64,000 nucleotides of DNA from OMII01 sp947467385 (GCA_044360075.1 JBIKLA010000001.1:186001-250000), one strand, 5' to 3'. Positions 26,171-35,546 are shown, counted from the first letter of the stretch. Program-made: numbers and translations. The notes: a model not told the origin generated them from the letters alone.

Positions 26171-27481
26171 ATGCTGAGGAAAAACCCGCGGGGTCTGCCC
26201 TTCATTATCGCAAACGAAGTCGCAGAGCGCTTTAGCTTCTACGGGATGAAGAGCATCCTTGTGGTGTTCATGACCACGATGCTGCTCGACCGCAGCGGCG
26301 CTCCAGCCCCGATGTCCCAAGAAGATGCGACGTTCTGGTACCACATCTTCGGCATGGGGAACTATTTCGTTCCGGTCATCGGTGCGCTCATCGCGGACAT
26401 TCTCCTTGGAAAGTACCGGACAATCATCGCACTCTCGCTCGTGTACTGTGCGGGGCACGCGGCGCTTGCCCTCGATGACTCTCGGGAAGGCCTCGCCGTG
26501 GGCCTCGCGCTCATTGCAGTTGGGGCCGGAGGCATCAAGCCATGTGTCTCGGCACATCTCGGCGACCAGTACCGCCACGCCGGGTCAGCGCGCCTCAGCG
26601 AGGGCTACAGCCTCTTTTACCTCGCCATCAATGTGGGAGCCTTCGTGTCGACACTCATGACGCCCTGGCTCCTTGAGCAGTACGGCTCGCACGTTGCATT
26701 TGCGGTCCCGGGAATCTTCATGGGCGTCGCGACACTCGTCTTTTGGCTTGGGCGCTCAAGGTACGTTGCACTGCCACCGACCCCGCTGCGCGACTACGTT
26801 GGCGCTCTAGCCGCTCCCGGCTCCACGAGGCGGCTTGCCGCATTGGCGCTCCTTTTTGCCTCGCTGTCGATCTTTTGGTCTCTCTTCGACCAAACGGGAT
26901 CGTCGTGGGTCTTGCAGGCAGAGAGGCTTGGCCGTGAGATATCACTGCCGTTCGGCATCTCCTTCACGCTCCTTCCCTCGCAAGTGCAGGCGGCGAACCC
27001 GGTACTGATACTAATCCTGACTCCACTCTTCACATGGATGCTCTATCCTGCGCTCTCTCGGTGCATGGCCGTCACGACCGGCGGCAAGCTCACCGTCGGA
27101 ATGCTCCTCGCAGCGGCGTCATTCGCCCTAGTTGCCGGAGTGCAGGTGATGTTAGCCCAGGGAATGGCGGTTTCTGTCGTGTGGCAGCTTGCGGCCTACC
27201 TCATCCTGACGGCTTCCGAGGTCATGATCTCAATAACGGCACTTGAGCTGGCGTACACGCACGCCCCAAGCGCCAGCAAGTCATTTGTGACGTCTTTCTA
27301 CCTCCTGTCGGTCGCGCTTGGAAACGGCGTGACGGCCCTCGTGACGGGCCTCTTCGCCAAGGGCGGGATTGGCCCTGACACTGTTGTCTACTTTGCGAGC
27401 TTTAGCGTCATGGCCCTGATTGGTATCGTCCCCCTGCGCTGGTCCCTTCGGCGCATGGCAGCTGCTCAAGCGCTGCCGTGA
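26171..27481 (+). CDS. POT-family proton-dependent peptide transporter
   Basis: 436 aa with about twelve membrane helices. The family signature NEVAERFSFYGMKSIL (ExxERFxYYG) lies in helix 1, and GAGGIKPCVSAHLGDQY and SLFYLAINVGAF in helices 4-5. POT/PTR members import di- and tripeptides with protons; some carry other solutes. The C-terminus is short, as in prokaryotic members. It converges on recQ with only 9 bp between stops. Confidence 0.9.
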   Translation: MLRKNPRGLPFIIANEVAERFSFYGMKSILVVFMTTMLLDRSGAPAPMSQEDATFWYHIFGMGNYFVPVIGALIADILLGKYRTIIALSLVYCAGHAALALDDSREGLAVGLALIAVGAGGIKPCVSAHLGDQYRHAGSARLSEGYSLFYLAINVGAFVSTLMTPWLLEQYGSHVAFAVPGIFMGVATLVFWLGRSRYVALPPTPLRDYVGALAAPGSTRRLAALALLFASLSIFWSLFDQTGSSWVLQAERLGREISLPFGISFTLLPSQVQAANPVLILILTPLFTWMLYPALSRCMAVTTGGKLTVGMLLAAASFALVAGVQVMLAQGMAVSVVWQLAAYLILTASEVMISITALELAYTHAPSASKSFVTSFYLLSVALGNGVTALVTGLFAKGGIGPDTVVYFASFSVMALIGIVPLRWSLRRMAAAQALP

Positions 27482-27490
27482 GCGAGGATC

Positions 27491-29362
27491 CTAGCCTGAG
27501 ATGACTTCCAGCAGCGCCTCGCCGTAGAGCGAGAGCTTCTTTTCTCCGATGCCGCTTATGCCCTCAAGCCCACCGAGGGAGCTCGGCTGGGACGCGGCGA
27601 TGGCCTGGAGTGTGGCGTCGCTGAAGACCATGTAGGCAGGCACCCCCTTCTTCTTCGCGACGCCGACGCGCCACGAGCGAAGCCTCTCAAAGAGCGCCGT
27701 ATCGTAGTCGATCGCGCCGAGGCTCCTTTTCTGCTCATTTTTCTTGTCTGACGTCAGCCCAGAAGTTACGAGAGGAGCACGTAGGATAACTGAGCGCCGC
27801 TCCTTTAAGACCTGAAGCCCTTCCGGCGTCACCTCGATAACGTTAAAGCGCTCCGGGTTAGTGCGAAGCAGCCCGCGCGATATCAGCTCGCGCCCGTAGT
27901 AGAGCCACTCGGACTTCGCCCGGCCACGGCCGACACCGTAGGTAGAGAGTGAGTCATGACCCCAGCGCTTGATCTTCTCGTGCTGCGCCCCGGTGAGCAC
28001 GTCGACGATGTGCGCTAGGCCTACCGAGAACCCGCTGTGCTTGTTGATACGAAGCACGCACGAAATGAACTTCTGGGCGATCTCGGTCGCGTCCACCTCA
28101 TCACGCGGCGTGAGGCAGTTATCGCATGCCCCGCACGAAAGGATCGGCTTCCCGCGATCGTCCTTGTATTCCTCTCCGAAATACCGAAGGAGCGACACCC
28201 TGCGGCACTCCGAGCCCTCGGCAAACTGCAGGAGCTGCGTGAGCTGCCGGCCCGCCACCTCGCGCTCGGTTTGGTCGCTCGCCTGATCGATGAATTGCCG
28301 AAGCTTTGCGGCGTCCCCCGAGCTGTAAAGCAGTACGCACTCGCTCGGAAGCCCGTCGCGCCCCGCGCGCCCCGTCTCCTGGTAGTAGCTCTCGATGTTT
28401 TTGGGCAGGTCATGGTGGATAACGAACCGCACATCGGGCTTGTCCACGCCCATGCCAAAGGCGATGGTCGCAACCATGACTTGGATCTCATCCTGCACAA
28501 ACTGCTCTTGGCGCTTGTCGCGCTGGGCAGCAGGGAGTCCGGCGTGGTACGCAGCAGCCTTAACGCCCTTCTTCAAGAGATCATCGGCCACAGCCTCAGT
28601 TTTCGCCCGGCTCAGGCAATAGATAATTCCGCTCTCGTCCTTGTGGTCGGCAAGGACCTCGAAGACCTGCTTCATCGGAGACAGCCGCGGGATGATGCGG
28701 TACGAAAGGCTGGGGCGGTTGAAGCTTGCGATAAAGGTCTTGGCATCATCCATGCCGAGCATCTGCCGGATGTCTACGCGCACGCGCTCAGTGGCGGAGG
28801 CTGTGAGCGCTAGAACCGGCACGTTGGGGAAGCGCTCGCGCAGCGCCTTGAGCGATCGGTACTCCGGGCGAAAGTCGTGCCCCCACGACGATACGCAGTG
28901 CGCTTCATCGACCGCGACGAACTCAAGGTTGAGGGAGGCCAGGGTGTCGAACATCCCCTCAACCATGAGGCGCTCCGGCGACAGGTAGAGAATCCGTATG
29001 TCTCCGCGGTAGAGCTGGCGCCACGTCTCCTTTGACTCACCCTCGTCGAGAGAAGAGTTGAGGTATGCGGCCTTGATGCCGTTTTCAAGGAGCCCATCGA
29101 CCTGGTCCTTCATGAGGGCGATAAGGGGTGAGACGACGAGCGTGAGGCCCTGGCGCATGAGGGCAGGGAGCTGGTAGCACAGCGACTTGCCGCCCCCGGT
29201 GGGAAGGATTGCGAGCGCATCGCGGCCCGCCAGGGTCTCTTCGATTATCTCGCGCTGAAGCGGGCGAAACTTTGAGAAGCCGAAGCTCTCCTTGAGCTTA
29301 GCCGTGAGCGGATCGGTCGAGAACAGTCCCATATCGGGTAGAGTTTCGCTGACCTCGCCCAT
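27491..29362 (-). CDS. recQ: ATP-dependent DNA helicase RecQ
   Basis: 623 aa. A 3'-5' DNA helicase acting in recombination and fork repair. Motif 0 FGFSKFRPLQ, Walker A PTGGGKSLCYQ, motif II VDEAHCVSSWGHDFRPEY, motif IV-VI blocks (FGMGVDKPDVRFVIH, YYQETGRAGRDG), a four-Cys zinc region (CRRVSLLRYFGE ... CGACDNC), winged helix and C-terminal HRDC (YMVFSDATLQAIA) all appear in order. Start ATG 29362 has no ribosome site; ATG 29332 (MGLFSTD) is an alternative. Confidence 0.95.
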   Translation of the reverse strand: MGEVSETLPDMGLFSTDPLTAKLKESFGFSKFRPLQREIIEETLAGRDALAILPTGGGKSLCYQLPALMRQGLTLVVSPLIALMKDQVDGLLENGIKAAYLNSSLDEGESKETWRQLYRGDIRILYLSPERLMVEGMFDTLASLNLEFVAVDEAHCVSSWGHDFRPEYRSLKALRERFPNVPVLALTASATERVRVDIRQMLGMDDAKTFIASFNRPSLSYRIIPRLSPMKQVFEVLADHKDESGIIYCLSRAKTEAVADDLLKKGVKAAAYHAGLPAAQRDKRQEQFVQDEIQVMVATIAFGMGVDKPDVRFVIHHDLPKNIESYYQETGRAGRDGLPSECVLLYSSGDAAKLRQFIDQASDQTEREVAGRQLTQLLQFAEGSECRRVSLLRYFGEEYKDDRGKPILSCGACDNCLTPRDEVDATEIAQKFISCVLRINKHSGFSVGLAHIVDVLTGAQHEKIKRWGHDSLSTYGVGRGRAKSEWLYYGRELISRGLLRTNPERFNVIEVTPEGLQVLKERRSVILRAPLVTSGLTSDKKNEQKRSLGAIDYDTALFERLRSWRVGVAKKKGVPAYMVFSDATLQAIAASQPSSLGGLEGISGIGEKKLSLYGEALLEVISG

Positions 29363-29481
29363 AGAGTCCAGGAGGTAATAGGCGAGTCCCGGTTAGAATG
29401 TGTGGTAATGCTTGTCGGAGCTCCGAGGTTTCAACTGCATGCGGTTCCCCACTCATTGCGATCGGGATATAGTTCGCCCCT

Positions 29482-30156
29482 ATGGGCAAAAAGTTTCCGC
29501 TCGATGCGGTGGTGTTTGACATGGACGGCCTGCTGCTTGACAGCGAGCGCCGTTCACAGCAGATCCTGCTCATCTCGGCCGCCCAGGTAGGGGCGCCGCT
29601 TTCCGCCGAGGTTTCGCTTGGCTTGGTCGGCAAGAACAGCGTCGATGGCCCCAAGTACCTTGAGCAGCATCTCGGGAGTGCCGCGCTCGTTAATGACCTC
29701 CTTCGCACCTTCGTAGGGCTGTACGATGCCGAGATCGAGCAGGGCAGGATACCGCTCAAAAAAGGAGTTGCGGATGTGCTAGACACACTCGACGAATTCA
29801 AGATTCCGCGGGCTATAGCGACCTCCACCGCCACTGAGCGGGCGCGGCGCAAGCTTGAGCGACTCTCGGTCCTGCACCGCTTTGATGCCGTTATCGGTGG
29901 AGACCAGGTAGTGCACGGCAAGCCGTCGCCAGACATCTACCTGAAAGCCTGCCTAACGATCGGCCATTCGCCGGCCGGCTCCCTGGCGTGCGAGGACTCG
30001 CCAGCTGGGCTTGAGGCCGCCACGAGGGCTGGGCTTCGAACAGTGCTTGTGCCGGACCTCATAGAGCCGACAGAGCAGTCGCGTGCCCTGGCCTGGCGTG
30101 TTGTTCGCGACCTAACCGAGGTGTCTCGGCTCATCCGGGCTGAATTCGATGTGTGA
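29482..30156 (+). CDS. HAD-superfamily hydrolase, beta-phosphoglucomutase-like
   Basis: 224 aa. Motif I VVFDMDGLLLDSE, motif II ATSTATERA, motif III Lys in HGKPSPDIY and motif IV ACEDSPAGLEAATRAG are typical of subfamily IA with the GLLLDSE variant seen in YcjU/YhcW-type sugar phosphatases or phosphoglucomutases. The substrate cannot be assigned. It stands alone between recQ (divergent) and a small secreted-protein gene (convergent, 5 bp gap). Confidence 0.88.
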   Translation: MGKKFPLDAVVFDMDGLLLDSERRSQQILLISAAQVGAPLSAEVSLGLVGKNSVDGPKYLEQHLGSAALVNDLLRTFVGLYDAEIEQGRIPLKKGVADVLDTLDEFKIPRAIATSTATERARRKLERLSVLHRFDAVIGGDQVVHGKPSPDIYLKACLTIGHSPAGSLACEDSPAGLEAATRAGLRTVLVPDLIEPTEQSRALAWRVVRDLTEVSRLIRAEFDV

Positions 30157-30161
30157 TGTCC

Positions 30162-30524
30162 CTACCAGGTGACGCCCATCTGGACCCCGAGCCCGCGGGC
30201 AGGAAGCCACGGCTCGACACCAACCCCGTTTTTGCCGCGAGCGCCAAGAATCGGGTCCTCTTGGCGCTTTGGGGCCCCTTTTGAGGGATGGTGAGAGCCG
30301 AGGTGCGACTCTTTCGGCTGTTCTGCGGGGAGAAAGAGCTTGAGCTTCTTACGACACTGCCTACCCTCTGTGCTTGGTCGCGGGCCTATCTCCGTAACGC
30401 GAATCACCTCGGCAGCGGAAACTGACGGGTGCGGGGCCGATTGGGGTTGTGGACCAGAGGCAGCCGACGGCGAGATCGACAGGGGTGAGAGCCCAATCAA
30501 TGCGATGATCACAACTAACCGCAT
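30162..30524 (-). CDS. small secreted protein of unknown function
   Basis: 120 aa with a good signal peptide (MRLVVIIALIGLSPLSISPS, cleavage near SAASG). The mature part is Pro/Gln/Lys-rich without a recognised domain and ends GVQMGVTW. Whether it stays in the periplasm is unknown. The ribosome site is poor, so the gene is plausible rather than certain. Confidence 0.5.
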   Translation of the reverse strand: MRLVVIIALIGLSPLSISPSAASGPQPQSAPHPSVSAAEVIRVTEIGPRPSTEGRQCRKKLKLFLPAEQPKESHLGSHHPSKGAPKRQEDPILGARGKNGVGVEPWLPARGLGVQMGVTW

Positions 30525-30658
30525 GAAGGTAGGTTCGGCCCTTCACCGCGGTTATTTGAGGGGTAGCAGCGTAAAACAGGCAAAAAAAGGCGAAACTACC
30601 AACCGCTCTGCGAGAAACGCCTAGCGACTCGGAAGTAAGCTTGCTGTCTTTCTGGCCG

Positions 30659-31156
30659 CTACTTAAGCATCTTGATGATGTCATCGGTGATGTCTGCCGA
30701 GTCCTCCCCGTACAGCACTGTGCCGCGCATCTTGTCGCTCTTGTCGAGGACGAGGTCGTAGTTTTTCGACTTGGCGTAGGACTCGATCTTCGACATGACC
30801 TTGTCCGTGACGTCCTTGTTCATCTTAAGGAACTTGCGCTCAAGCTCAGTCTTCGCGTCGGCGCGCATGCGCTCGAAGTCGCGCACCTGCGACCTGAAGC
30901 TCTCGGCCTCCTTAGAGTCGGCGCTGACCTTGGCCTTCTCAAGCTTGTCTTTGAGAGCCTGGAGCTCCTTACCCTTCGACTCGATCTTTGACTTTGCCTT
31001 ATCTGAGGCATCATCGAGCTCCTCTTTCTTTTCGACTGCGTCCGGGAACTCGTTGACGATGCGGGTCACATCGACGGTTGCGATGCGGAAATCGGCAGAT
31101 GCGCTTGAGGCAAAAGCGAGCGAGCAGAGGGCAAGAGCAAGAGATTGAATCTTCAT
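30659..31156 (-). CDS. skp: Skp/OmpH-family periplasmic chaperone
   Basis: 165 aa. ATG 31156 gives a clean signal peptide (LALALCSLAFASSASA) with AAGGA upstream. The mature protein opens FRIATVDVTRIVNEFP, then has a long charged coiled coil (about residues 45-115) and closes with YAKSKNYDLVLDKSD, the OmpH layout. Skp trimers hold unfolded outer-membrane proteins. No bamA or lpx genes flank it, unlike the usual order. Confidence 0.88.
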   Translation of the reverse strand: MKIQSLALALCSLAFASSASADFRIATVDVTRIVNEFPDAVEKKEELDDASDKAKSKIESKGKELQALKDKLEKAKVSADSKEAESFRSQVRDFERMRADAKTELERKFLKMNKDVTDKVMSKIESYAKSKNYDLVLDKSDKMRGTVLYGEDSADITDDIIKMLK

Positions 31157-31320
31157 GGCACCAGTATCCTTAAGTCCAGACTGGGGAAGCATAGTAAGGT
31201 TTTCGGCCCGGTGCAATCGCGCTGGGGCGGCGCCTTCCCCCTTCGCTGGAGTTGGGGTATGGTCGCGAAAACTGCCTGTTTTACGCTAAATGTGTCGGCA
31301 TTTTTCATTTGGAGCCGGTT

Positions 31321-32712
31321 ATGGGAACTCGAAAGGAACGCGATTCAATGGGAGAGATGGAGGTGCCGGAGGATGCGCTGTGGGGGGCCTCAACCCAGCG
31401 TGCGGTGCTTAACTTCCCTGTGTCCCAGCTTCGACTTCCCAAGGGCTTCATCTCGGCCGTGGGCGTTATCAAGGTTGCGGCGGCCCAGGCTAACATGGAG
31501 CTTGGCCTGCTCGACCGCGAGCGTGGCGACGCGATCGTAAAAGCTGGTCAGGAGGTTATCGACGGCACGCTCTATCGCCACTTCGTTGTGGACGTCTTCC
31601 AGACCGGCTCGGGCACATCAACCAACATGAATGCCAACGAGGTCATCACTAACCGGGCCCTCGAGATTCTGGGCAAGGGCAAGGGGGATCGCGGCTTCAT
31701 TCACCCCAACGATCACGTCAACAACTGCCAGTCGTCCAACGACACCTTCCCGTCGGCCATCCACATCTCAGCACACGAGGCGATTAAAAAGCAGCTTGTC
31801 CCGGCGCTGCGTGAGTTGTCCGCCGTGTTCGAGAAGAAGAGCAAGGATTTCGCCCATGTCATCAAGACCGGGCGCACGCATCTGCAGGATGCAACGCCCA
31901 TAACGCTTGGGCAGGAGTTCAGCGGCTACGCGTCGCAGCTCAAGCACGGCGTTGAGCGCGTTGAGCAGTCGAGCAAGCGGCTTCTGCAGCTTGCGCTGGG
32001 CGGTACCGCTGTTGGTACAGGGGTAAACACGCACCCTGAGTTCGCCAAGCTCGCGATCGCAAACATAGCGACCCTTACTGGCTCTCCGTACAAGGAGACC
32101 GATAACCACTTCGAGGCCCAGGCAACTCAGGATTCCGCCGTTGAGGTAAGTGGGCAGCTTCGCACCATCGCTGTCTCGCTCATGAAGATAGCAAACGACA
32201 TCCGCTGGCTCGCGTCTGGGCCGCGCTGCGCAGTCGGCGAGATCTACCTCCCCGAGATCCAGCCAGGCTCAAGCATCATGCCGGCTAAGGTGAACCCGGT
32301 TGTCTGCGAGTCGGTGATGATGGCGTGCGCGCACGTCATGGGCAACGACACAACCATCGCCGTGTGCGGCCAGCACGGAAACTTTGAGCTTAACGTGATG
32401 ATGCCCGCACTTGCGCACAACCTGCTTGAGGCGATCGAGCTGCTCGCGAGTGCAGCGAGCAACTTCAACAAGAACTGCGTCTCCGGCATCACCGCAAACG
32501 AGGAGCGCTGCCGGGAGCTTGCAGAGAAGAGCTTGGCGACTGTCACGTCGCTGGCGCCCAAGATCGGCTACGACAAGGCGGCCGAACTCGCCAAGCGCGC
32601 CATGAAAGAGGACAAGACCGTTAGGGCTGTGGCCCAGGAGATGAAGCTCCTGCCCGAGGCTGAGCTCTCCCGGCTTCTCGACCTGATGGCGATGACCAAG
32701 CCTGGGCTCTAA
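31321..32712 (+). CDS. fumC: class II fumarate hydratase
   Basis: 463 aa. It hydrates fumarate to malate in the TCA cycle. The family blocks TGSGTSTNMNANEV, SSNDTFPSAIH, KTGRTHLQDATP and the signature loop GSSIMPAKVNPV are all present, which identifies FumC rather than aspartase or argininosuccinate lyase. ATG 31321 has GGAG six bases upstream; the frame is open for 23 more codons but those lack family match. A hairpin with a T-run follows. Confidence 0.95.
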   Translation: MGTRKERDSMGEMEVPEDALWGASTQRAVLNFPVSQLRLPKGFISAVGVIKVAAAQANMELGLLDRERGDAIVKAGQEVIDGTLYRHFVVDVFQTGSGTSTNMNANEVITNRALEILGKGKGDRGFIHPNDHVNNCQSSNDTFPSAIHISAHEAIKKQLVPALRELSAVFEKKSKDFAHVIKTGRTHLQDATPITLGQEFSGYASQLKHGVERVEQSSKRLLQLALGGTAVGTGVNTHPEFAKLAIANIATLTGSPYKETDNHFEAQATQDSAVEVSGQLRTIAVSLMKIANDIRWLASGPRCAVGEIYLPEIQPGSSIMPAKVNPVVCESVMMACAHVMGNDTTIAVCGQHGNFELNVMMPALAHNLLEAIELLASAASNFNKNCVSGITANEERCRELAEKSLATVTSLAPKIGYDKAAELAKRAMKEDKTVRAVAQEMKLLPEAELSRLLDLMAMTKPGL

Positions 32713-32744
32713 ACCCGAAGTAATTTCTTCGGTGGCCTTACGGT

Positions 32745-32779
32745 TGCGCCTGCCACTACGAGGTGGAGGCGCAGCTTTT
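32745..32779 (+). terminator. intrinsic terminator after fumC
   Basis: TGCGCCT and CCAC pair with GTGG and AGGCGCA across a short loop, with one bulged G, followed by GCTTTTCTC. A smaller hairpin (CCGAAG/CTTCGG) lies at 32715-32732 just before it. Confidence 0.65.
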
Positions 32780-32905
32780 CTCGAATCCAGGTTGGGCCTT
32801 ACCGATAAAAAAGATAAAAAAGCCCAAAAATATTAAGAATTTTCGGCGCTGGTCGACATCATATGTATAAGGCCTTAGTAGTTAAGGTCGTTATGGTGAA
32901 TAAGC

Positions 32906-33001
32906 ATGTCGACTTTCTCTAGTATTTTCGAGGCTTTAATTGCGGCGCTGCTCGGCCTTAAGCCGGTTCCGGTCCGCGTTAAGAGCCGCCGCTCACGCTA
33001 G
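32906..33001 (+). CDS. possible 31-aa basic amphipathic peptide
   Basis: ATG 32906 to TAG 33001. The peptide has a hydrophobic helix-forming first half (SIFEALIAALLGL) and a very basic tail (VRVKSRRSR). GGTG lies nine bases upstream and a TATAAG-like box about 40 bp upstream, after an A-rich stretch. Small cationic amphipathic peptides can be membrane-active, leader or regulatory peptides. No homologue can be judged from sequence alone, and chance frames of this size are common. Confidence 0.4.
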   Translation: MSTFSSIFEALIAALLGLKPVPVRVKSRRSR

Positions 33002-33083
33002 GCCTCGCTTCCTGCTCATCAGCGGGAGATGTGCGCACGGGGTTTTAGTTGTCTGAGGTTTCGCCCTGTGGTCTCATCATTTC

Positions 33084-33704
33084 ATGCAGTTCTTCAAGTC
33101 CCCCCGCAATTCTGACCTTCATCCGTTTGGCGGCTGCAACCGACTCCTTGAGCAGTACCAGCAGGTTGGCCGTGCGCTGCTCGCATATGAGCGGCGTGTG
33201 GGCGGGGCCCTCATACCGGTGCAGCGCTTTGCGCGCGACTTCCGGACTGCCGTGTCTTTTATACCGGTTGAGGTGCTTGAGTCGTACCTCGATGACCTGC
33301 TCGATCTCGTGGTGAGTGACGAGAGCCTCTTCATCAAGAGGCCGCGGGGCTCCAAAAGAGCATTCGCTCTCCTGTTGCTGAGTGTTGCTGTTGCAGCGTA
33401 CATCCTCAAGAGCGGCGAGGGGGCAACAGAGGTTCTCTCTGTTCCCGTGCTTGTATCAACGGCCTTCCTTGCAGGTCTCGGCAGCGCGCTCTACTTCTTG
33501 CCGCGCTCGAAGGTGCTGCGGCGCTTCGGGTTTGCCACGGTCGTTTCGCGCGAGATCGCAAGCAGGCGTGGCCACGACAAGACGAGCGTCGGCGATTTTG
33601 CCACAAAGCTTCTCACTCGAGAGTTTTGGGTTGGGCGGCAAGGCGGACGGGTTGGCAACATGCCGCCGCATCCGGCGCGCATCGTGCTGCGCTACTACCA
33701 CTAG
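33084..33704 (+). CDS. hypothetical two-helix membrane protein
   Basis: 206 aa. A soluble N-terminal half (about residues 1-90) is followed by two close membrane helices (AFALLLLSVAVAAYIL and LVSTAFLAGLGSALYFL, residues about 93-145) and a basic C-terminal tail. No family is recognised. Both ends probably face the cytosol, given the positive residues flanking the helices. A bidirectional terminator follows. Confidence 0.65.
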   Translation: MQFFKSPRNSDLHPFGGCNRLLEQYQQVGRALLAYERRVGGALIPVQRFARDFRTAVSFIPVEVLESYLDDLLDLVVSDESLFIKRPRGSKRAFALLLLSVAVAAYILKSGEGATEVLSVPVLVSTAFLAGLGSALYFLPRSKVLRRFGFATVVSREIASRRGHDKTSVGDFATKLLTREFWVGRQGGRVGNMPPHPARIVLRYYH

Positions 33705-33725
33705 CGCTCTTCAAGAAACTAGCCC

Positions 33726-33752
33726 AAAAAAGCCCCATTATCGGGGCTTTTT
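33726..33752. terminator. bidirectional intrinsic terminator
   Basis: A6 plus GCCCC, a six-base loop, then GGGGC plus T5. It serves both the membrane-protein gene (rightward) and the gene at 33779-34126 (leftward), which converge here. Confidence 0.85.
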
Positions 33753-33778
33753 GTTAGCACGTCGGACCGGCTGGTGGA

Positions 33779-34126
33779 CTACGCACTTGCGGCTGTCTTC
33801 TGAAAGTACCAAGGCGCCACCTTGCGGGTTCCCCGGCGGGGCATTACGCGAATCTTGTTCGCTATCTTAAAGGTATCGAGGTCGAGCTGCTCGCACACCC
33901 AAGAGAACGAAAACTGGCTTGAGTTGCCCTCCTCGATCTCACTAAAGAGCCATCGTTCAGCCTCCTCAATCTCTTTCGGCTCGTTGCCGACGTAATCAAG
34001 GATGGCGCGCTCTAAAATTGCCAGGAGGAGTCGGCGTTCCGGGGTTCCGGTCACGTTTGGGAGGCCGACGGCCTCCTGGTACTCCCTGTCGATGCTGGGG
34101 AAGGAGCTGCTTGAAGAATCGTTCAT
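33779..34126 (-). CDS. hypothetical protein with possible HTH
   Basis: 115 aa, soluble. A first helical block has TPERRLLLAILERAILDY followed by an acidic stretch (EPKEIEEAERWLFSEIEE). A second part, FSFSWVCEQLDLDTFKIANK, looks like a helix-turn-helix, with a basic, Trp-containing tail. A DNA-binding role is a guess from this pattern. It ends at the shared terminator. Confidence 0.65.
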   Translation of the reverse strand: MNDSSSSSFPSIDREYQEAVGLPNVTGTPERRLLLAILERAILDYVGNEPKEIEEAERWLFSEIEEGNSSQFSFSWVCEQLDLDTFKIANKIRVMPRRGTRKVAPWYFQKTAASA

Positions 34127-34263
34127 GCGGTGCCTTATGAAAGTTGCCCATGAGGCTGCCCGTACGGTTTAACCTTGCCCGTCGGGCGTTTCGCCCGATA
34201 TACCTTAGGCGAACCAATGAGCATGTCGGCCTGAGACGCGACATACTACTCGGTATTCATGAG

Positions 34264-34881
34264 ATGAGAGTCAGAATTTTGCCGTTTGTGGCCTTTTTAG
34301 TCGCCTTTCTGGCCATCGTACCGAGCCATGAGCTGCGGGCCGAGTTCGTCTGTTCCACAGATGTCTCATATACATGGGCCAAAACGCCGCCAGAAAAGCC
34401 GGCCCCGGTTGATGCGGACCCGGCCATGCCGCCAGGCGGCCACTCTAAGGGGGCTTCGCCCACAGCCCCTTCTCCCGCTGAGCCCACGCCGAAGCCAACG
34501 ATTATCCGCTTTGCGGGGGTGCAGCGGTACGGGCTGGATGAGGCCGGCGCCAAGGCTAACCTGCAGATCGAGGTCAATCGGCAGAAGGCGAGGGCCTCCG
34601 AGGCTTGCAAGCGCGACCATGAGTCAATCGGCGACTGTATGGCAACAAAGCTCTCCACAAAGTCTTCAACGCTGAATTCACTAGGCTTTTCGGCCCGAGC
34701 CGAGCTTGAGAAGGCGCTCACGCGCGAGTGCTCTGAGCAGCAGGGGGTGTGTCTTTCCGTTGAATCAAGCGAGCCGCAATGCCGGGATCTGACTCCGGCC
34801 AAGGTCGCTGACAGCGGTGCCGGGACGGGTGCCGCGGGCAAGAAACAAGACCCTAAAAAGCCAGAATCAAAGAAAAAATAA
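34264..34881 (+). CDS. secreted Cys-containing protein of unknown function
   Basis: 205 aa from ATG 34264, which begins a good signal peptide (ILPFVAFLVAFLAIVPS, cleavage near LRAEF). The mature part has a Pro-rich linker, then a helical region with six to seven Cys (for example EACKRDHESIGDCM, RECSEQQGVCL), likely disulfide-bonded. The tail is Lys-rich. The antisense frame of 194 codons over the same stretch has no such features. Family unknown. Confidence 0.7.
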   Translation: MRVRILPFVAFLVAFLAIVPSHELRAEFVCSTDVSYTWAKTPPEKPAPVDADPAMPPGGHSKGASPTAPSPAEPTPKPTIIRFAGVQRYGLDEAGAKANLQIEVNRQKARASEACKRDHESIGDCMATKLSTKSSTLNSLGFSARAELEKALTRECSEQQGVCLSVESSEPQCRDLTPAKVADSGAGTGAAGKKQDPKKPESKKK

Positions 34882-34967
34882 CGCTGCGCTGGGCTCTTGA
34901 TTCATCTTATGCCAGTGGATAACGTACCCGGTATTCTGGCGTTTCTTGTAAATACCTTAGTTTCCTC

Positions 34968-34973
34968 AGGAGG
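34968..34973 (+). promoter_or_regulatory. strong ribosome site for infC with a TTG start
   Basis: A perfect AGGAGG lies six bases before TTG 34980. No ATG or GTG nearby gives the infC N-terminus. Rare start codons on infC underlie IF3 autoregulation in other bacteria (AUU in E. coli). Confidence 0.75.
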
Positions 34974-34979
34974 AGCTTT

Positions 34980-35546
34980 TTGAACACCTTTCCCAAGCCC
35001 GCGTTCCGCGGGGGTCGCTTTAATCGTCCGCAGACCCCACCAGATACCCATCGCATCAACGAGTTCATTACAGCACGAGAGGTTCGAGTAATCGCCGCAG
35101 ACGGCGAGCAGCTCGGCGTTCTGCAGATCAAGGACGCGCTTCAGAAGGCGCAGGAGCTTGAGCTTGACCTTGTCGAGGTTTCCCCCGGGGCTAAGCCTCC
35201 GGTGTGCAAGATCCTCGACTACGGCAAGTTCAAGTACAAGGAGCAGAAGAAGGAGGCCGAAGCTCGCAAGAACCGCTCGGAGACCACCCTCAAGGAGCTC
35301 CGGCTTCGTTACCGCACGGACGTTGGTGACCTTGAGGTTAAGCTCAAGCAGGCCAGAGACTTCCTGGCAGAAGGTGACAAGGTAAAGTTCGTCATGCGCT
35401 TTAAGGGCCGTGAGGCGATGTACCTCGACATCGGCAGGGAGAAGCTTGACCAGATCGTTGAGCGCCTTAAGGACGTAGCGACGGTTGATGAGCGATCACC
35501 AACCTCGGGCCGCCAGATTCACATCACGTTCGCCCCGATCAAATAA
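34980..35546 (+). CDS. infC: translation initiation factor IF-3
   Basis: 188 aa with both lobes: RINEFITAREVRVIAADGEQ and PPVCKILDYGKFKYKEQKK in the N-domain, then LRYRTDVGDLEVKLKQARDFL, VKFVMRFKGREAMY and the C-terminal SGRQIHITFAPIK. It binds the 30S subunit and checks start-codon pairing. The start is TTG behind AGGAGG. The usual downstream rpmI and rplT are missing; the next gene, overlapping by one base, is a DUF6178 gene. Confidence 0.95.
   Translation: MNTFPKPAFRGGRFNRPQTPPDTHRINEFITAREVRVIAADGEQLGVLQIKDALQKAQELELDLVEVSPGAKPPVCKILDYGKFKYKEQKKEAEARKNRSETTLKELRLRYRTDVGDLEVKLKQARDFLAEGDKVKFVMRFKGREAMYLDIGREKLDQIVERLKDVATVDERSPTSGRQIHITFAPIK

Noticed and set aside
28037..28813. 258-codon frame antisense to recQ
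   Set aside because: Overlaps conserved RecQ helicase motifs and shows no domain of its own.
34257..34841. 194-codon frame antisense to the secreted protein at 34264
   Set aside because: Opposite strand has a signal peptide and spaced Cys; this frame is Ser/Ala/Gly-rich noise.
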